Part shown: positions 1 through 64,000 of the stretch, piece by piece
How the letters are laid out: each line of letters begins with the position of its first letter
Position numbering within the stretch: the stretch's first letter is position 1
Source: Sipunculus nudus
Lineage: Eukaryota > Annelida > Sipuncula > Golfingiida > Sipunculidae
DNA length: 64,000 nt
NCBI GenBank assembly: GCA_026874595.1
Contig: CM049307.1
Location: 34,142,862-34,206,861, forward strand
Reading direction: 5' to 3'
The notes under the pieces: model-generated
What the model was told of the DNA's origin: nothing
Seen by the model: the letters and a program-made list of their open reading frames with translations, nothing else
The model's database searches: none
Made by a program: the position numbers and the translations under genes

Positions 1-537
1 ATATTATGCATACACATATATTTTATTATTTTTAAATCATAAATGTTTAAACTGAATTTAAAAGAAAATAATGCCACAACATGGCATCTAGAAGAATATT
101 CCTTGAATCACTATTAAAAAGTTTTGCACATTGGAGTCTTCAGTACATGCTTAATTTTATTCACCAAAATAAAATAAAAGATTCAGTAAATTTGATAAAA
201 TAAAACATCTTTTCAAATAAAGTATACACACTGTTGGTTGAATGAGGGACAAACAATATCATTGTGCTAATTACTATCCCAGTTTTAATTTATTACTGGA
301 ATTAATAGTCAATTTCACACCTGGTGAAGTTTTTACTCTTCTGAAGTAAGGAATTACTTATCTCATGAACATCCACACTTTCTTAGCAATACACCACTCT
401 GTGGACACAATTAAATGTACACTTTAATCATTGTAACCCTGGTGGTAAAATACAAAATCTAAAATGTAGCATAGCCTAGAATAAGAATGAATCAAATACA
501 GAAAATAATATCATTCATCTAGTTTATGCACCATTTT
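1..537. other. ABCC intron 10, no feature seen
   Basis: AT-rich intronic sequence. I see no exon, RNA gene or repeat shared with the rest of the window. Confidence 0.6.
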
Positions 538-553
538 GGGGGGGGGGGGGGGG
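538..553. repeat. poly-G tract (16 G)
   Basis: Uninterrupted run of 16 G, one of nine long G or C runs in the window. Confidence 0.95.
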
Positions 554-554
554 A

Positions 555-1247
555 GTGCAGGGCAGAGGGGAAGCCTGCTGGTAGTGGCCAAGCTGAGCCA
601 AGGCAAGCTGCCTGGGGTGGGTTACATAATGCAAGTGAAGGCTGTACTACTAGTTGGGCTAGATGTAAACAACAATTGACATGGTGTATGAAAACGTGAA
701 TAAAAGCTATTCTTTCGAATCAATTTCTTTGAAATTTCAGATTTTAAAAGATTATATCCTTATGTATATATGCTGAGAAAATTAAATCAACAGTGCCACA
801 AAAGTTGGACAAAATTTAAGGTATTGATTTTTTATTTATGCTAATAACTTGAAAAATTTGCAAAATTCAGATCCAATTTTGGGTAAACAATTGAATCTTG
901 ATTAAATAAAGTTATATTCCTGAAAAAAAGTCTCTAGGTTCAGCAATTCTCATGTTAGGTGAGTAAATATATTTCCTGATTTTTTAAAAATTGCATTATA
1001 TTTTGGCCCATAACTTCAAAATAATACCCAATACTGACCTAATTTTTGGTATGTTCATAGAAGATGTTTGAAAGAATGTGAATACTAAATATGATCAAAA
1101 ACAGATCAGTGGTTTTGATATTAGGCAGCCTTGATGTGTAACAATGGCTTTTTTTATGGAAAACAGAGGTTTTTCCTTAATATCTCGTAGGAAAGAAGTC
1201 CTAATGACCAAATTTTCCGTACGGTAGGAGATTTTGGGGACATCTAA
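555..1247 (+). repeat. family A repeat, copy 1 (5' and middle part)
   Basis: Shares blocks in the same order with 7389-8543, 12640-13486, 14720-15500 and 35400-35984: a GC-rich start with CCAAG/CTGAGCC, then GTAAACAACA.TTGACATGGTG, TTAAGGTA.TGATTT, GTGGTTTTGATATTAGGCAG and GGAGATTTTGGGGACATCTAA. It runs straight into a second, interrupted copy. No coding capacity. Confidence 0.8.
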
Positions 1248-1468
1248 AATTATGCCAACAGCCTGGGGAGCAAAGAGATGTGCACTGAATGACCTACAGT
1301 CATCAAAGTGGACTGCTTGACAATGTAAGGGAATACAACAAGAGCCTCCAAAAAAATTCAATAACTAGCCTAATTTTGCAGCTTTTATTTTCAAATTTCA
1401 GATTTTAACAGATTAAATCCTTATGTGTACATGCTGTGAAAATTAAATCCACAGTACTTACATGAAAA

Positions 1469-2655
1469 CTAGATGTGTTGGAACGACACGAATGCCCCCG
1501 CCTTGGGCAAATTAGAAACATTTGTAAAATTTGGAAAATTTTTTAAGTTCAGGAGGTGTCATATGGTCAAAAGTAGGTCAACAAGGGCAAAATGCAAACT
1601 CGATCTGTAACGGGTCATTATCAAGCAACACACCAAAAATCATGCCAGTATATGCAGGCATTGTGAAAAAAAGTCCATACATGTGCATTTTCCATAAAAA
1701 TTTCTGTCTTTCATGAAATTTTCTATGTTTAGGATCCGTAAAACAATCAAAAGTAGGTCAACCAGGATGAAACGCAAACTCGATCTGTAACTGTCATTAT
1801 CTGCCCACACAAAAAAAATCAGGGTGGTATCTGCAGGCATTGCGAAAAAAAGTCCGTACATGTGTATCTGTCATGAATATTTCTATTTTTCATGAAATTT
1901 TCTAAGTTTAGGAGCCGTAAAACGGTCAAAAGTAGGTCAACCAGGAGGAAACGCGAACTAGATCTGTAACTGGTTTATATCTGCTCACACACCAAATATC
2001 AGGCCAATATCTGCAGGCATTGCGAAAAAAAGTCCGTACATGTGTATCTGTCATGAATATTTCTATTTTTCATGAAATTTTCTAAGTTTAGGAGCCGTAA
2101 AACGGTCAAAAGAAGGTCAACCAGGACGAAAGGCTAACTCAATCTGTAACTGGTCTATATCTGCTCACACACCAAAAATCAGGCCAATATCTGCAGGCAT
2201 TGCGAAAAAAAGTCCGTACATGTGTATCTGTCATGAATATTTCTATTTTTCATGAAATTTTCTAAGTTTAGGAGCCGTAAAACGATTAAAAGTAGGTCAA
2301 CCAGGACGAAACGCGAACTCGATCTGTAACTGGTCTATATCTGCTCACACACCAAAAATCAGGCCAATATCTGCAGGCATTGCGAAAAAAAGTCTGTACA
2401 TGTGTATCTGTCATGAATATTTCTATTTTTCATGAAATTTTCTAAGTTTAGGAGCCGTAAAACGGTCAAAAGTAGGTCAACCGGGACGAAACGCAAACTC
2501 GATCTGTAACTGGTCTATATCTGCCCACACACCAAAATCAGGCCAATATCTGCAGGCATTGCGAAAAAAAGTCCGTACGACTGTTTCATTTCGGAATGAC
2601 GGAATGACGGACATGGGTAAAACTATTTGCCCCGGCCACTTTGTGGCGGGGGCAT
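1469..2655 (+). mobile_element. family H element with 180-bp tandem repeats, copy 1
   Basis: It begins AGATGTGTTGGAACGACACG, a small hairpin, then ATGCCCCCGCC. It ends GCCCCGGCCACTTTGTGGCG followed by GGGGCAT, a hairpin of about ten base pairs with one mismatch. Between them are about six copies of a 180-bp unit; the four from about 1861 to 2580 are in exact register and nearly identical. The ends ATGCCCCCGCC and GGCGGGGGCAT are inverted repeats. No protein is encoded. The plan resembles non-autonomous Helitron-like or pearl-type elements of bivalves, which is inference. Confidence 0.8.
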
Positions 2656-3246
2656 AAAAACGTGCCGTGGCCAAAGTTGGGCAAAATTTAAGGTACCAAT
2701 TTTATATTTTTGCCAATATTTAAAAAAATTTAACAGATTTTGATCTAATTTTTGGTATACAATTAAATTTTGATTGATTTAAGTTTTATTACTGAAAAAA
2801 AGTCCCGACCTTTAACACTTTTGGTCTTAAGTGACCAAATATCTTCCTGATTTTTTTACAAAGTCCATTATGTTTGGGCCCATAAATTTTTTAAATTAAA
2901 TAATACTGACTTAATTTCTGGCATGTTCATAGGAACTATAAAGAGGAATATTTATGGTAAATACTAAGAAAACCAGATGAGTGGTTTTGATATTAGGCAG
3001 TCCTGAAGTGTAAAAAAAGATTTGTAATAAAACATTGAGGTTTTTCCTTAATATCTAGAAGGAACGAAGTCCTATTGATCCAATTTTCGGCATGGTAGGA
3101 GATTTTGGGGACATCTAACTGTATGCCGAAATTCAGATTCTTAGGTCCAACGGTGTCGAAACGTGCCAGTCTTACGGATGGACATCCAGACGGACGGGCG
3201 GACGGACAGACAGACGGACGGACGACGGACAATGGACCACGACTAT

Positions 3247-3275
3247 AGCTCAGATGACTTATAGTCAGCTGAGCT
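3247..3275 (+). other. family A/E 3' terminal hairpin
   Basis: AGCTCAG and CTGAGCT are perfect complements enclosing a second stem TGACT/AGTCA and a TAT loop, followed by AAAAA. The same hairpin ends the elements at 8511-8539 and 13453-13481, and an 18-base short form is at 19133-19150. Confidence 0.85.
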
Positions 3276-3285
3276 AAAAATTAAA

Positions 3286-3420
3286 ACAAGTGACCAATGG
3301 GTCATGACATTCAGCGGACAAGCATGATATTATAGCCTAACATTCATGACAGGATGGCCTGATATACGAAGGCCAGTGTAATTGCTATAGCTCAGAAGAC
3401 ACACATTCAGCTAAGCTAAA
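3286..3420 (+). mobile_element. miniature family E element (135 bp)
   Basis: Starts ACAAGTGACCAATGGGTCAT and ends TTCAGCTAAGCTAAA, the two ends of the longer E elements at 18187-19155 and 30771-32266, with almost no interior. Confidence 0.6.
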
Positions 3421-3530
3421 TGAAGGTGATTAACAAAGTCAATTACACTATCTTTTGCCCTTTAATTTTCATTTATGAAGGACAAAAGTTATTTTTCAAA
3501 ATATATATATTTTAAACATACAGGATGTTA

Positions 3531-56321
<52,791 letters not shown>

Positions 56322-57591
56322 CTCGACGATCAGAAATATTCTTTGGCAGCGTTTGATCTTTCCCTGTGCGCCATCTGCATGCACTTACCGGAAGTAACAC
56401 TACCATAAGTACACATGCACGTGTGGTAGATGTTTGGTGTAAAATGTTTACTACAGATGGCGCCCTGTACTTTGATGCAGTGATACAGCAGTTTTTTTGT
56501 TTGTTTTTTTCCTTTTAGCCAGGCCCTAGTAATCGAACTGCCAGTGTCTCCTGTGACAACTTTTGTGCTTGCAAATATTTCGTACTTTGAGCCTACTTTT
56601 ATAGATCTTATGTTATACGGCCTATATAAATGCTCCTTCATGGATAACAATTTATTATAATCAGTTACAGGGATTGTCAAAAATCTCGTAACTACTGAGC
56701 ATAGGTGGGGTTAAGATACATATGGCAATGTTAGATGAATATTCTTTATTCCGATGCATTACTAGGGCACATGAATAGAAGGTGTATGTTTTTATCAGAT
56801 TTTGATATGTTTTATTTTAATATAATATGATAAGATAATAAAGGCCTATATTATATTTCGGTGTGGCCTATCTTAAATTTATGAAATGATGTATAAAACT
56901 CAAATACAACAAGAAATTTGTATGGCCCGCCTAGACGGGTGCATTGCAGATTTTCGGATCATTCCGTTTATCCGTCTGTCACCAAATTTCGCGCTCATTC
57001 TCTCGAGAACCATTCAAGTGATTCGACCCCGTGATATTTTACCAAAGCATTAATGGCCATTAGAAAATGTGCACTTTCAGATTTCAGACTTGTTGAAATA
57101 CATTATGGCCACCATGTTCGCTACAGATTGAATTCCAGACCAATCGGAGATTCAGTATGGCCACAAGGCTTCCGTTTTCAGGAACTGGGCATCGAGAAGC
57201 CGTATCTAATGACATTAATTTGGGGTCCAAATCATTTGCAGGTTTCATTATTTCCATTTATATTCAATTTATATTATATTTTAAATTGGATTATTTAACA
57301 ACTAGATAAGTGAACTAGAGCTGGGAGGAGTGACAAGCTACATTCAAAGAAAATTTCTTAGATGTTGTTACAATTTATGACATAAAAAAATACTATTTAT
57401 AAGTCATTATAAGTTTGCTCCTATACAAATAATATTTCATTAGTTATATATTTAAGAAAAAAACAACATCTTCACATATTTTACTATCTTTCAAAATATG
57501 ATATTAAATTGACCTATTTGAATTTGTTTTTCATAATACCTTTTGATACTGTCTCATACTGTCTTCAAACAGGTTTCTGTATATTTTATAT
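56322..57591. other. upstream region of the ABCC gene
   Basis: Should hold the 5' leader and promoter of the minus-strand ABCC gene. 56330-56480 is less AT-rich. Around 56930-57240 is a unique-looking stretch (GCCCGCCTAGACGGGTGCAT) with an 81-codon plus-strand frame that I do not recognise and regard as chance. Confidence 0.5.
56620..56632 (-). promoter_or_regulatory. possible TATA-like element upstream of ABCC exon 1
   Basis: The minus strand reads TTTATATAGG about 300 bp upstream of the start codon. The spacing would give a 5' leader of roughly 270 bases. AT-rich DNA gives such motifs by chance, so this is weak. Confidence 0.2.
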
Positions 57592-58740
57592 CTTTAACTA
57601 TAGGCCTACAACCTATATCGTAAGCGCTGTTTGTTATGACCTCGTATCCTGAATTGCAACACCAGAGGGGACCACTGTATTTTTGTCCAATCAGATGAGA
57701 CCTTGTGCTGGAAGACACAGCCAAGCGAGGAATACACGGAGCCAATCATGTTCATTTCGTTTTGAGTGCATGACAGCTCATCGCCCCGGTAACCGTCTGA
57801 GCAGGCCACAGGCTCAGAGAGAATTGCCCCAGACGTGGTTTGCTTAGGGCCTTCGGCACATAGGATGCCCGGTCGGTGAGCTGTAATTCAAACGAAACGT
57901 ATAACAACAAAGGCTGCGTGCACACCTCGCTGGCTGGTTTCAGTTCTGCAGACACCAGACACATGGCTACGCTAACACATGTAGTTATAATGTAATAATC
58001 CAATCGGTCGATGATGCGAGAATGCAGAGGGAGCGATTAAAATTCGACCGTAAACAGTCATTAAGCGGCGCTTGAAGCGCAGCTATGGGCGGAGCAAGGA
58101 TGCCTGTCGAATGTTTGTTTATTGGCATCTGGTTGGCTGCTTGTCACATCATACGCACGTTTTTTTTTTCAGCGGACAACGAACCGCCATCTGGTGTCTA
58201 AATATATTATAAACGGTCAAAGCTGGCAGCGTGAAAATCAGTTGCTTCTTTAGAAGCACAAGATTTCCGCTGCCTCGGGAGCGTAAATTCTTTCTTGCTA
58301 CCGATACGGAAAGTTATTCCTGATTTATGACCTTTAAATCATTTTTTCATTAGTCCTCTTGCGTTGGACCCCTCATTTTCCTAAATCCTGGTTCCGTCCC
58401 TGCAGCCTGCAATATGTATACTTCCTATATATTTCTAGAGTATTGTTTGATAATTCCTTTTCTTGATCAACTTTCACTGTGTAGACCGACAAGTGTAGGC
58501 CTTTCCATTAAATTTCTTCTCAGCTGATTACCAAGGGTTATGTTTCAAGACATAAAACACAGTGCAATCTGAATGCAGATTCTTCCAGTCAATGGACACT
58601 GACTTCAACATTATCTTTAATTACTTTGAAATTTTACACGCTTCAGTCTCATTGAGTCTACATAGTTAACGTAGTTAATCTTTACACACTTTGTGGTTTT
58701 GCTTTGTCCATTTCTCATCTGTAATGAACATTAATATTTC

Positions 58741-58888
58741 GACAAATGCAAGAAGATCATATTTTTTACCATGTTTTCATTTCTCCCTGTTCTTCTGATG
58801 TGTCCGGCAAACCAGACAAATGCAAGAAGATCATATTTTTTACCATGTTTTCATTTCTCCCTGTTCTTCTGATGTGTCCGGCAAACCA
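58741..58888. repeat. perfect tandem duplication, 2 x 74 bp
   Basis: Two identical 74-bp units beginning GACAAATGCAAGAAGATCAT and ending GTCCGGCAAACCA, with no difference seen. Confidence 0.97.
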
Positions 58889-58958
58889 TGCAGTCTGGGA
58901 TATAATAAGGATTGCATATCATGTCACAATAACAACTATTGATGCCTCCTCCATGCGT

Positions 58959-59867
58959 GGGGGGGGGGGGGGGGGGGGGGGGCTGTAGTCCGTTCATCCG
59001 GTCGTGTGTATGTTTCTTGAAAATATAACTCATTAAATCATGAATCTCATGAATTTGTCAGGCCATTGCGGGAATGGACCAGAGAAAAAGAAAATGGATT
59101 AGATCCGGTCCCCAGAACGTCATCAAAGAACAGACACTTCTGCACGAATAAACCTGGTTATACATAGGGACCCCCACATGGCGGAGGCTTGGATTAATTG
59201 AATGCAGTTTTCTAGATTAACATGTTTTTCTTTAACGGCCTAATGATACAAAATGCTTTTTGGTTCAACGTCAAACTATAGCTGGTTTTAGCCATCAGTC
59301 GATATTGTAGATCTTCTTAATGATTGAATGTCCATGGTCAGCTTTGGTGATGTGTTAGGTATAAGCCAGAAAGTGACCCCCCCCCCCCTGCGGCAATGAA
59401 ATTTTAGCGGTCTCCTTTGTTTTCTACCTGGATGTATCCTTTAATCTTTTCCGGCTTGGGCCTAAATTCCTCTCGCAATGTCGGGGGGGGGGGGGGGGGG
59501 GGGGTTCCAGGGAATAGTTTTGCTTCAGAAACCAACAAGAAGTAAAAAATTTAATCTTTTAAACCTACATTAATTTCTTTTTTTGAGAGAGAAAGTTCAT
59601 TGGTTAGGTGTACCATACTGTAATGGAAACGGGTGAATCATGTCATATTAATACCAGTCATTTTGGTATTTTATTCATTTTCTAAAGACAGCAGTTCATT
59701 GATATTTGAGGAACATTGCAACACTGTAACACATTTATAATAGCTTGGGGACTGCAGTTATAGCCAACTTTTAATGACAGAATGACATTCACTTTATTAG
59801 CAAAATGTGTGTATGAGGGGGAATAACGTGCATGGATACCCCCCCCCCCCCGGATGAAAAGGGGGGG
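58959..59867. repeat. cluster of G and C homopolymer runs
   Basis: G24 at 58959-58982, C12 at 59377-59388, G22 at 59483-59504, C13 at 59839-59851 and G7 at 59861-59867, all in the spacer of the foldback structure. Confidence 0.95.
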
Positions 59868-60719
59868 CATCTACTCCTGTCCCCATCAGTTGTTCCTATG
59901 CCGTCCAGGTGCTCACAAACATATAAAGTTGGCAAACACCCTAAAATCGTCTTTTTATTAGAAACTGCATAATAATATTTTTATGAATTTTAAAACTATT
60001 ATTTTGTATTGGTTTATGAACAAGAACCTTTTTACATCATAACTGCTACGCTCCCGAGGCAGCGGAAATCTTACGCTTCTAAAGAAGCAACTGATTTTCA
60101 CACTGCCAGCTATGACCATTTATGATATATTTAGACACCAGATGGCGGTTCGTTGTCCGCTGAACAAAACGTGCGTATGATGTGAAAAGCAGCCAACCAG
60201 ATGCCAATAAACAAACACGCGACAGGCACCCTGGTTCCGCCAATAGCTGTGCTTCAAGCGCCGTTTGAAGAAAAGTTTACGTTCGAATTTTAATTGCTCC
60301 CTCTGCATTCTCGCATCATCGACCGATTCGATTCTGACAGTATGACTGTGTTAGCGTAGCCATGTGTCTGGTGTCTGCAGAACTGAAACCAGCCAGCGAG
60401 GTGTGCACGCAGCCTTTGTTGTTACGTTTTGTTTGAATTACAGCTCACCGACCGGGCATCCAATGTGCCCAAGTAATCCACGTCTGCGGCAATTCTCTCT
60501 GAGCCTGTGGCCTGTTCAGACAGTTACCGGGGCGATGAGCTGTCACTCAAAACGAAATGAACATGATTGGCTCCGTGTATTCCTCGCTTGGCTGTGTCTT
60601 CCAGCACAAGGTCTCATCTGATTGGACAAAATACAGTGCTCCCCTCTGGTGTAGCAATTCAGGATACGAGGTCATAACAAACAGCGCTTACCATATAGGA
60701 AGTATGCTTATAGTTAAAG

Positions 60720-61686
60720 CGCTGTGTAAAGAGCGTACATAATTGCATAATTTTGATAGTAATGAAATAAGTAGAAATTTGTTATAATAAAGTGCAGTTT
60801 TGCTTAGAAAAAGTAACATGTTAATTCCGGGATCTGCCATTATTGAAATGATTGAAAAAAAGAAGAAAAATAAGAATTGGATAATATGATAATATGATAT
60901 CCCAGCTTGCAGTAGTATTCATCTCATTTAATCAAGAGAATTTTATATTTTTGTAAAACTTCGTCTTGACCAAAGTTCAGAATTATTGTGAAAATCTCTT
61001 TAGATAGAAACGAGATAAACATATTTTTATGACGAAAATAAGAGTTAAAAGCTGGCATGAAATGACTCCTAGCTGTTCTTTCCGGAACAAATGAGAATAC
61101 CCATTTTTTCCGAGTTTCGAATTTCAAGGAATTATCCCCGGGAGAGACTGGAATTCCCTTTTATTCCTGGATATTATCCCCTGGAAAAATAGGAATCCTT
61201 TCATACCATCTCTTGATTCTCATTTTCCGGAGAAAATTCTGGATCCTCCTATATTCTCATTGTTCCCTCACCATAAATAAATTTAAGTCTAATATATATG
61301 CTATGTCATTTTTGTGTTAGGAATAATTAATAATTGAATCTATGCCAAAAAAGGTACAATATACTCGAAAGTGTCAATATAGGCGCTTCTTTTTCATATA
61401 ATGCGTTTCCTTTGATATATGCTTTTTATCATATTTATTGACAGGCTGATTGATGGCGCAAGTCCTTGATCTGATCTATAAAGACCTGCTGGATGAGACC
61501 GCAATTAATTGCTACATGTAATCCGAATCAGCCTGCTAGCAACTGGCATTGTACACCGATTTGGCATGTCATGCAATAAAATCAGACAGCTGATATACAA
61601 TACTGGTTTGTGGTATCGTTTCCTGTAATTTCTCTGCATATACAATATAATTTACTCATATTTTATATTCTATTATTTAATACAGA
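60720..61686. other. intergenic sequence, no feature seen
   Basis: AT-rich. Has a run of loosely repeated GGAATTCC..TTTATTCC words at 61125-61260. No gene recognised. Confidence 0.5.
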
Positions 61687-62008
61687 ACATTGGCGATCTC
61701 ATTAACAAATCAGTTCCATGTAAAATTCAAGTGATGATACTATTCAGTGAAGAATATTCGGGAGAACATCTTGATTGACCCGAGTGTTTGGAGGATCTAA
61801 TTACAAAACGGGAACTTCCTGGTATTTCACACAAACAAAGGGCAGTAGCTGTCGAGGCCGGTCGTATTGTGCGAGTTCGTGACATTACACCATTGGGATA
61901 CACAGTGCATGCAAACTTAAATATACATGTACCTGACAATGGAGACGTCTAGGGAGAAGACTTAGCGTCGCCCCGTTATATGCGAAAAGCTGCGGTTACC
62001 GTTTGAAA
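61687..62008 (+). pseudogene. possible decayed exon of unknown gene
   Basis: After a pyrimidine-rich stretch and ATACAG, the plus strand reads NIGDLINKSVPCKIQVMILF and SEEYSGEHLD, a TGA stop, then PECLEDLITKRELPGISHKQ and RAVAVEAGRIVRVRDITPLG, a TAG stop, and GEDLASPRYMRKAAVTV. The protein-like composition persists across two in-frame stops, which suggests an old coding exon. The family is not recognised. Confidence 0.4.
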
Positions 62009-64000
62009 AGTGTCCGTGTTCCTGAAAGGAAAAATGATTGATTAGGACGGATGTGACTGGACGAATGAAGCGGTATAGGGTAAGAGCATATGTGGCAAAT
62101 TCGTTCTGAGTAAATTTTCTTTTTAAATATGTGACAACCTATGCATTTTTGTTCTTGACCTTCCTAAGAAGCCTAAAAAGTATTATATCAATTTTTTTAT
62201 TTAGTTTTGACATTTGTTTCAGCATGTTTTAAAATAGGCTTAAAAAAGATTAAAAAAAACTGCGACCGAAACATAAAACAGAGTAAACAGGGAAAGGAGC
62301 ATAAGAAAGGTTATTTTGGAATGCCTTTACATACAAGAGGCTCAAATTGACTTTCTGAACATTTTTTTGATTGTATAAAATTATATTTTGGGTTTATATT
62401 TGGGACCTATTCACACACCTTGTATGTTTAATAAATAAATATAGTATTTTAAACTATATACACATAGTGTTTTTTCTCCTTAAAATATTATGCTCCTTAA
62501 CCTTAATACTGACTTTCTCAATAGCGATTCTTACCTTATAAAGTCAGCAATTTTGTTGTTTTTATTGTCTTTATTAATATTACAATAATAATTATATGGA
62601 AAAATGTGGCTGTATCCGGAAAAAATGAAACGCATGAATTTCATTCAAGGCGTATGAGCTGTTGAATTAGGTACATGTAATTTTGTTTGCGTGTGCACCA
62701 ACTATTTTAGATCACGGTGTCAGGGAAATGAGTATTGGTTAAGCAGGCCTCCAAAGCTACAGTTTGCGTATTCTATTAGCTGTTATATAAAATCAAATAC
62801 TTGTATATAAAACAAAACTGGACTCCTATAAATCCTGTACATTCAGCTTCTGTCTCTGACGTGCCCTGTATTTAATGACTCTAGCAAATAAATCATATCC
62901 AACGAAAGCCACCCCATATTCCATAAGTCATTATACAGTAACAAAATATCTTCATACTTATCTTAATCTTCAAGTTAAGACTGCATTATACTGATAGTGT
63001 AAACCGGCTGCTACTCATACTTCATAGATTACTGTTTTCAAAAAGAATGTTTTGACAGAATGCTGTACCAATAATCTTGCTCGTACCGATGGAACAACAA
63101 ATGTTGCCAATTGTGCGATTACTAACTTCAATTTCTTGTGAGTTTATTTTCTTTGCAAAAACAACACATATTTGAACATTCGTTTTAAATAATTTAATGA
63201 TATTAAAAATTGGGAAAAGAATTAAGTAAAAAACATCATTTAACAGTTTACTATTGTTCTGTTTTGCGTCTGTTAAGCTTTTAATCAATTTACTGGTATA
63301 ACCTAAATGCCCTGATCTCATATTCCGAGAAATCATCACGGAATCATCCCGCCGAAAGAAATCATTTAAAAATTGACCGGTAGGGATAGGGGGGTTAAGA
63401 ATGGATAAAAAATCATATGCAAACACATTGGATAACATGATATGACTCAATGTAACACTCATGAATTTTGTTTAAATTTAATATTTAATTTAAAAAAAGA
63501 AGTTTGTTTCCTTCCACAGGACTTCATTTTGATTCATTTTATAAAAAGAACCTTTTGGCTTTCCCCCATAAACAGGCTCCTTAATGCATTCTTCATGAAA
63601 AATATGTGCTTTTCATTCAAAGAAAATTATCTGTCCTTTCCCTGTCCTAACGTAAATGTATGTAAATACTTGTTTACTATAAACTGCCTGATGTCAACAG
63701 CTTAAAAAAGATTTTAAATGAAGAGTAAAACGATTCATGCAAACAGCTGCCCCAAAGAAGGTCTGTTTGCTCCTAAATGATGTGCTGTTGCCCGCATAAA
63801 GAAGTTGGCTGATGTTATATGAACAGGGTTTAACATCTTATTTGCTTGCTAATATGTCCACACACTAGCTCCAAAAGTTGAATGAAACTGGGTCACATTG
63901 TGAAATGTGGGCTAGGGAACATTTCCTAAAACGTTGGGATGGATCGGTGCGACGTGAGAGAGGGTCTTGAACTAAACACAGGTTAGGTTACCCCTTTTTC
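62009..64000. other. right-hand end, no confident feature
   Basis: AT-rich sequence. A 146-codon minus-strand frame at 63022-63462 includes NMRSGHLGYTSKLIKSL but has no recognisable domain, and much of it is low-complexity Leu/Ile/Asn. No repeat family, RNA gene or exon could be supported. Confidence 0.4.
63022..63462 (-). CDS. unidentified 146-codon open frame
   Basis: Longest frame in the right-hand end. Starts MSVTLSHIMLSNVFAYDFLS; the middle (FFRRDDSVMISRNMRSGHLG) looks protein-like, while the rest is biased to Ile, Asn and Phe as expected of AT-rich DNA. No neighbours, splice pattern or domain support it. Confidence 0.15.
   Translation of the reverse strand: MSVTLSHIMLSNVFAYDFLSILNPPIPTGQFLNDFFRRDDSVMISRNMRSGHLGYTSKLIKSLTDAKQNNSKLLNDVFYLILFPIFNIIKLFKTNVQICVVFAKKINSQEIEVSNRTIGNICCSIGTSKIIGTAFCQNILFENSNL

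Larger units (their letters stand above)
1248..3280 (+). repeat. family A repeat, copy 2, split by a family H insertion
   Basis: Segments 1248-1468 and 2656-3280 together match the uninterrupted copy at 12655-13486. The two halves meet at CATGAAAA and AAACGTGCCGTGG; the related copy reads straight through this point at about 12865-12880. The copy ends in the 29-base hairpin at 3247-3275 followed by AAAAA. Confidence 0.85.
57592..60719. mobile_element. foldback structure with about 0.69-kb inverted arms
   Basis: Left arm 57592-58285 and right arm 60047-60719 are inverted copies, about 95% alike where I compared them (for example TGACCTCGTATCCTGAATTG, CTTGTGCTGGAAGACACAGC and TTCCGCTGCCTCGGGAGCGT). 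The 1.76-kb middle is unrelated, with four long G or C runs and a perfect 74-bp duplication. The outer ends share CTTTAACTATA. No target duplication was identified. It could be a foldback transposon or an inverted local duplication. Confidence 0.8.

Noticed and set aside
1861-2580. Possible CRISPR-like array (180-bp periodic repeat)
   Set aside because: The whole unit repeats with no variable spacers; it is a eukaryotic tandem repeat inside a mobile element.
57053-57298. 81-codon plus-strand frame upstream of ABCC
   Set aside because: No domain, splice site or codon signal; the C-terminal third is AT-rich low complexity.
57942-57990. Alternative ABCC first exon (MCLVSAELKPASE then GTGTGC)
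   Set aside because: Phase fits, but the donor is weak, the residues do not match the family, and the exon at 56292-56321 fits in sequence, phase and donor.
58851-59033. Poly-proline peptide on the minus strand
   Set aside because: Arises from the 24-G tract at 58959-58982.

Overview
The window looks like nuclear DNA of a marine invertebrate, most likely a bivalve mollusc. It is AT-rich and gene-poor, with one intron-rich gene whose protein is clearly animal ABCC/MRP1-like, and it is filled with many small non-autonomous mobile elements. The species call is inference; the animal origin is firm. There is no sign of bacterial organisation. || The one confident host gene runs leftward (minus strand) from its start codon at 56321 to beyond the left edge. 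Ten coding exons were assembled by hand from homology, splice sites and phase: 56292-56321, 21084-21260, 17722-17847, 16891-17025, 11362-11487, 8855-8916, 7114-7245, 5776-6012, 5318-5495 and 3543-3797. They join to 486 uninterrupted codons covering the N-terminal membrane domain (TMD0), the L0 linker and the first part of TMD1 of a full-length ABCC exporter. Both nucleotide-binding domains lie outside the window. Exon 1 is only 30 bp and is separated from exon 2 by a 35 kb intron. || That intron holds most of the mobile DNA: a copia LTR retrotransposon with a perfect 5-bp target duplication (36740-42840), itself carrying a nested element and lacking most of its integrase core; a hAT-like element with a BED zinc-finger remnant (49730-52760); two elements with 10-11 bp target duplications that look Mutator-like (53026-53528 and 54470-55989, the latter with 360-bp inverted arms); a TIR element with paired hairpins at each end (45041-46976); and a TIR element at 28142-30400. 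Outside the gene, upstream of exon 1, sits a 3.1 kb foldback structure (57592-60719) and a possible decayed exon (61687-62008). || The rest of the introns is a mosaic of recurrent families, called A to H here. Several have internal tandem repeats and finish in a strong terminal hairpin. One set shares its two ends but carries different interiors. A 12-bp palindrome, GGTGGCGCCACC, occurs ten times exactly across families B, C, D and E, and the interior of family F is an array of nuclear-receptor-type half sites. These modular elements are the best candidate here for something not fully described.
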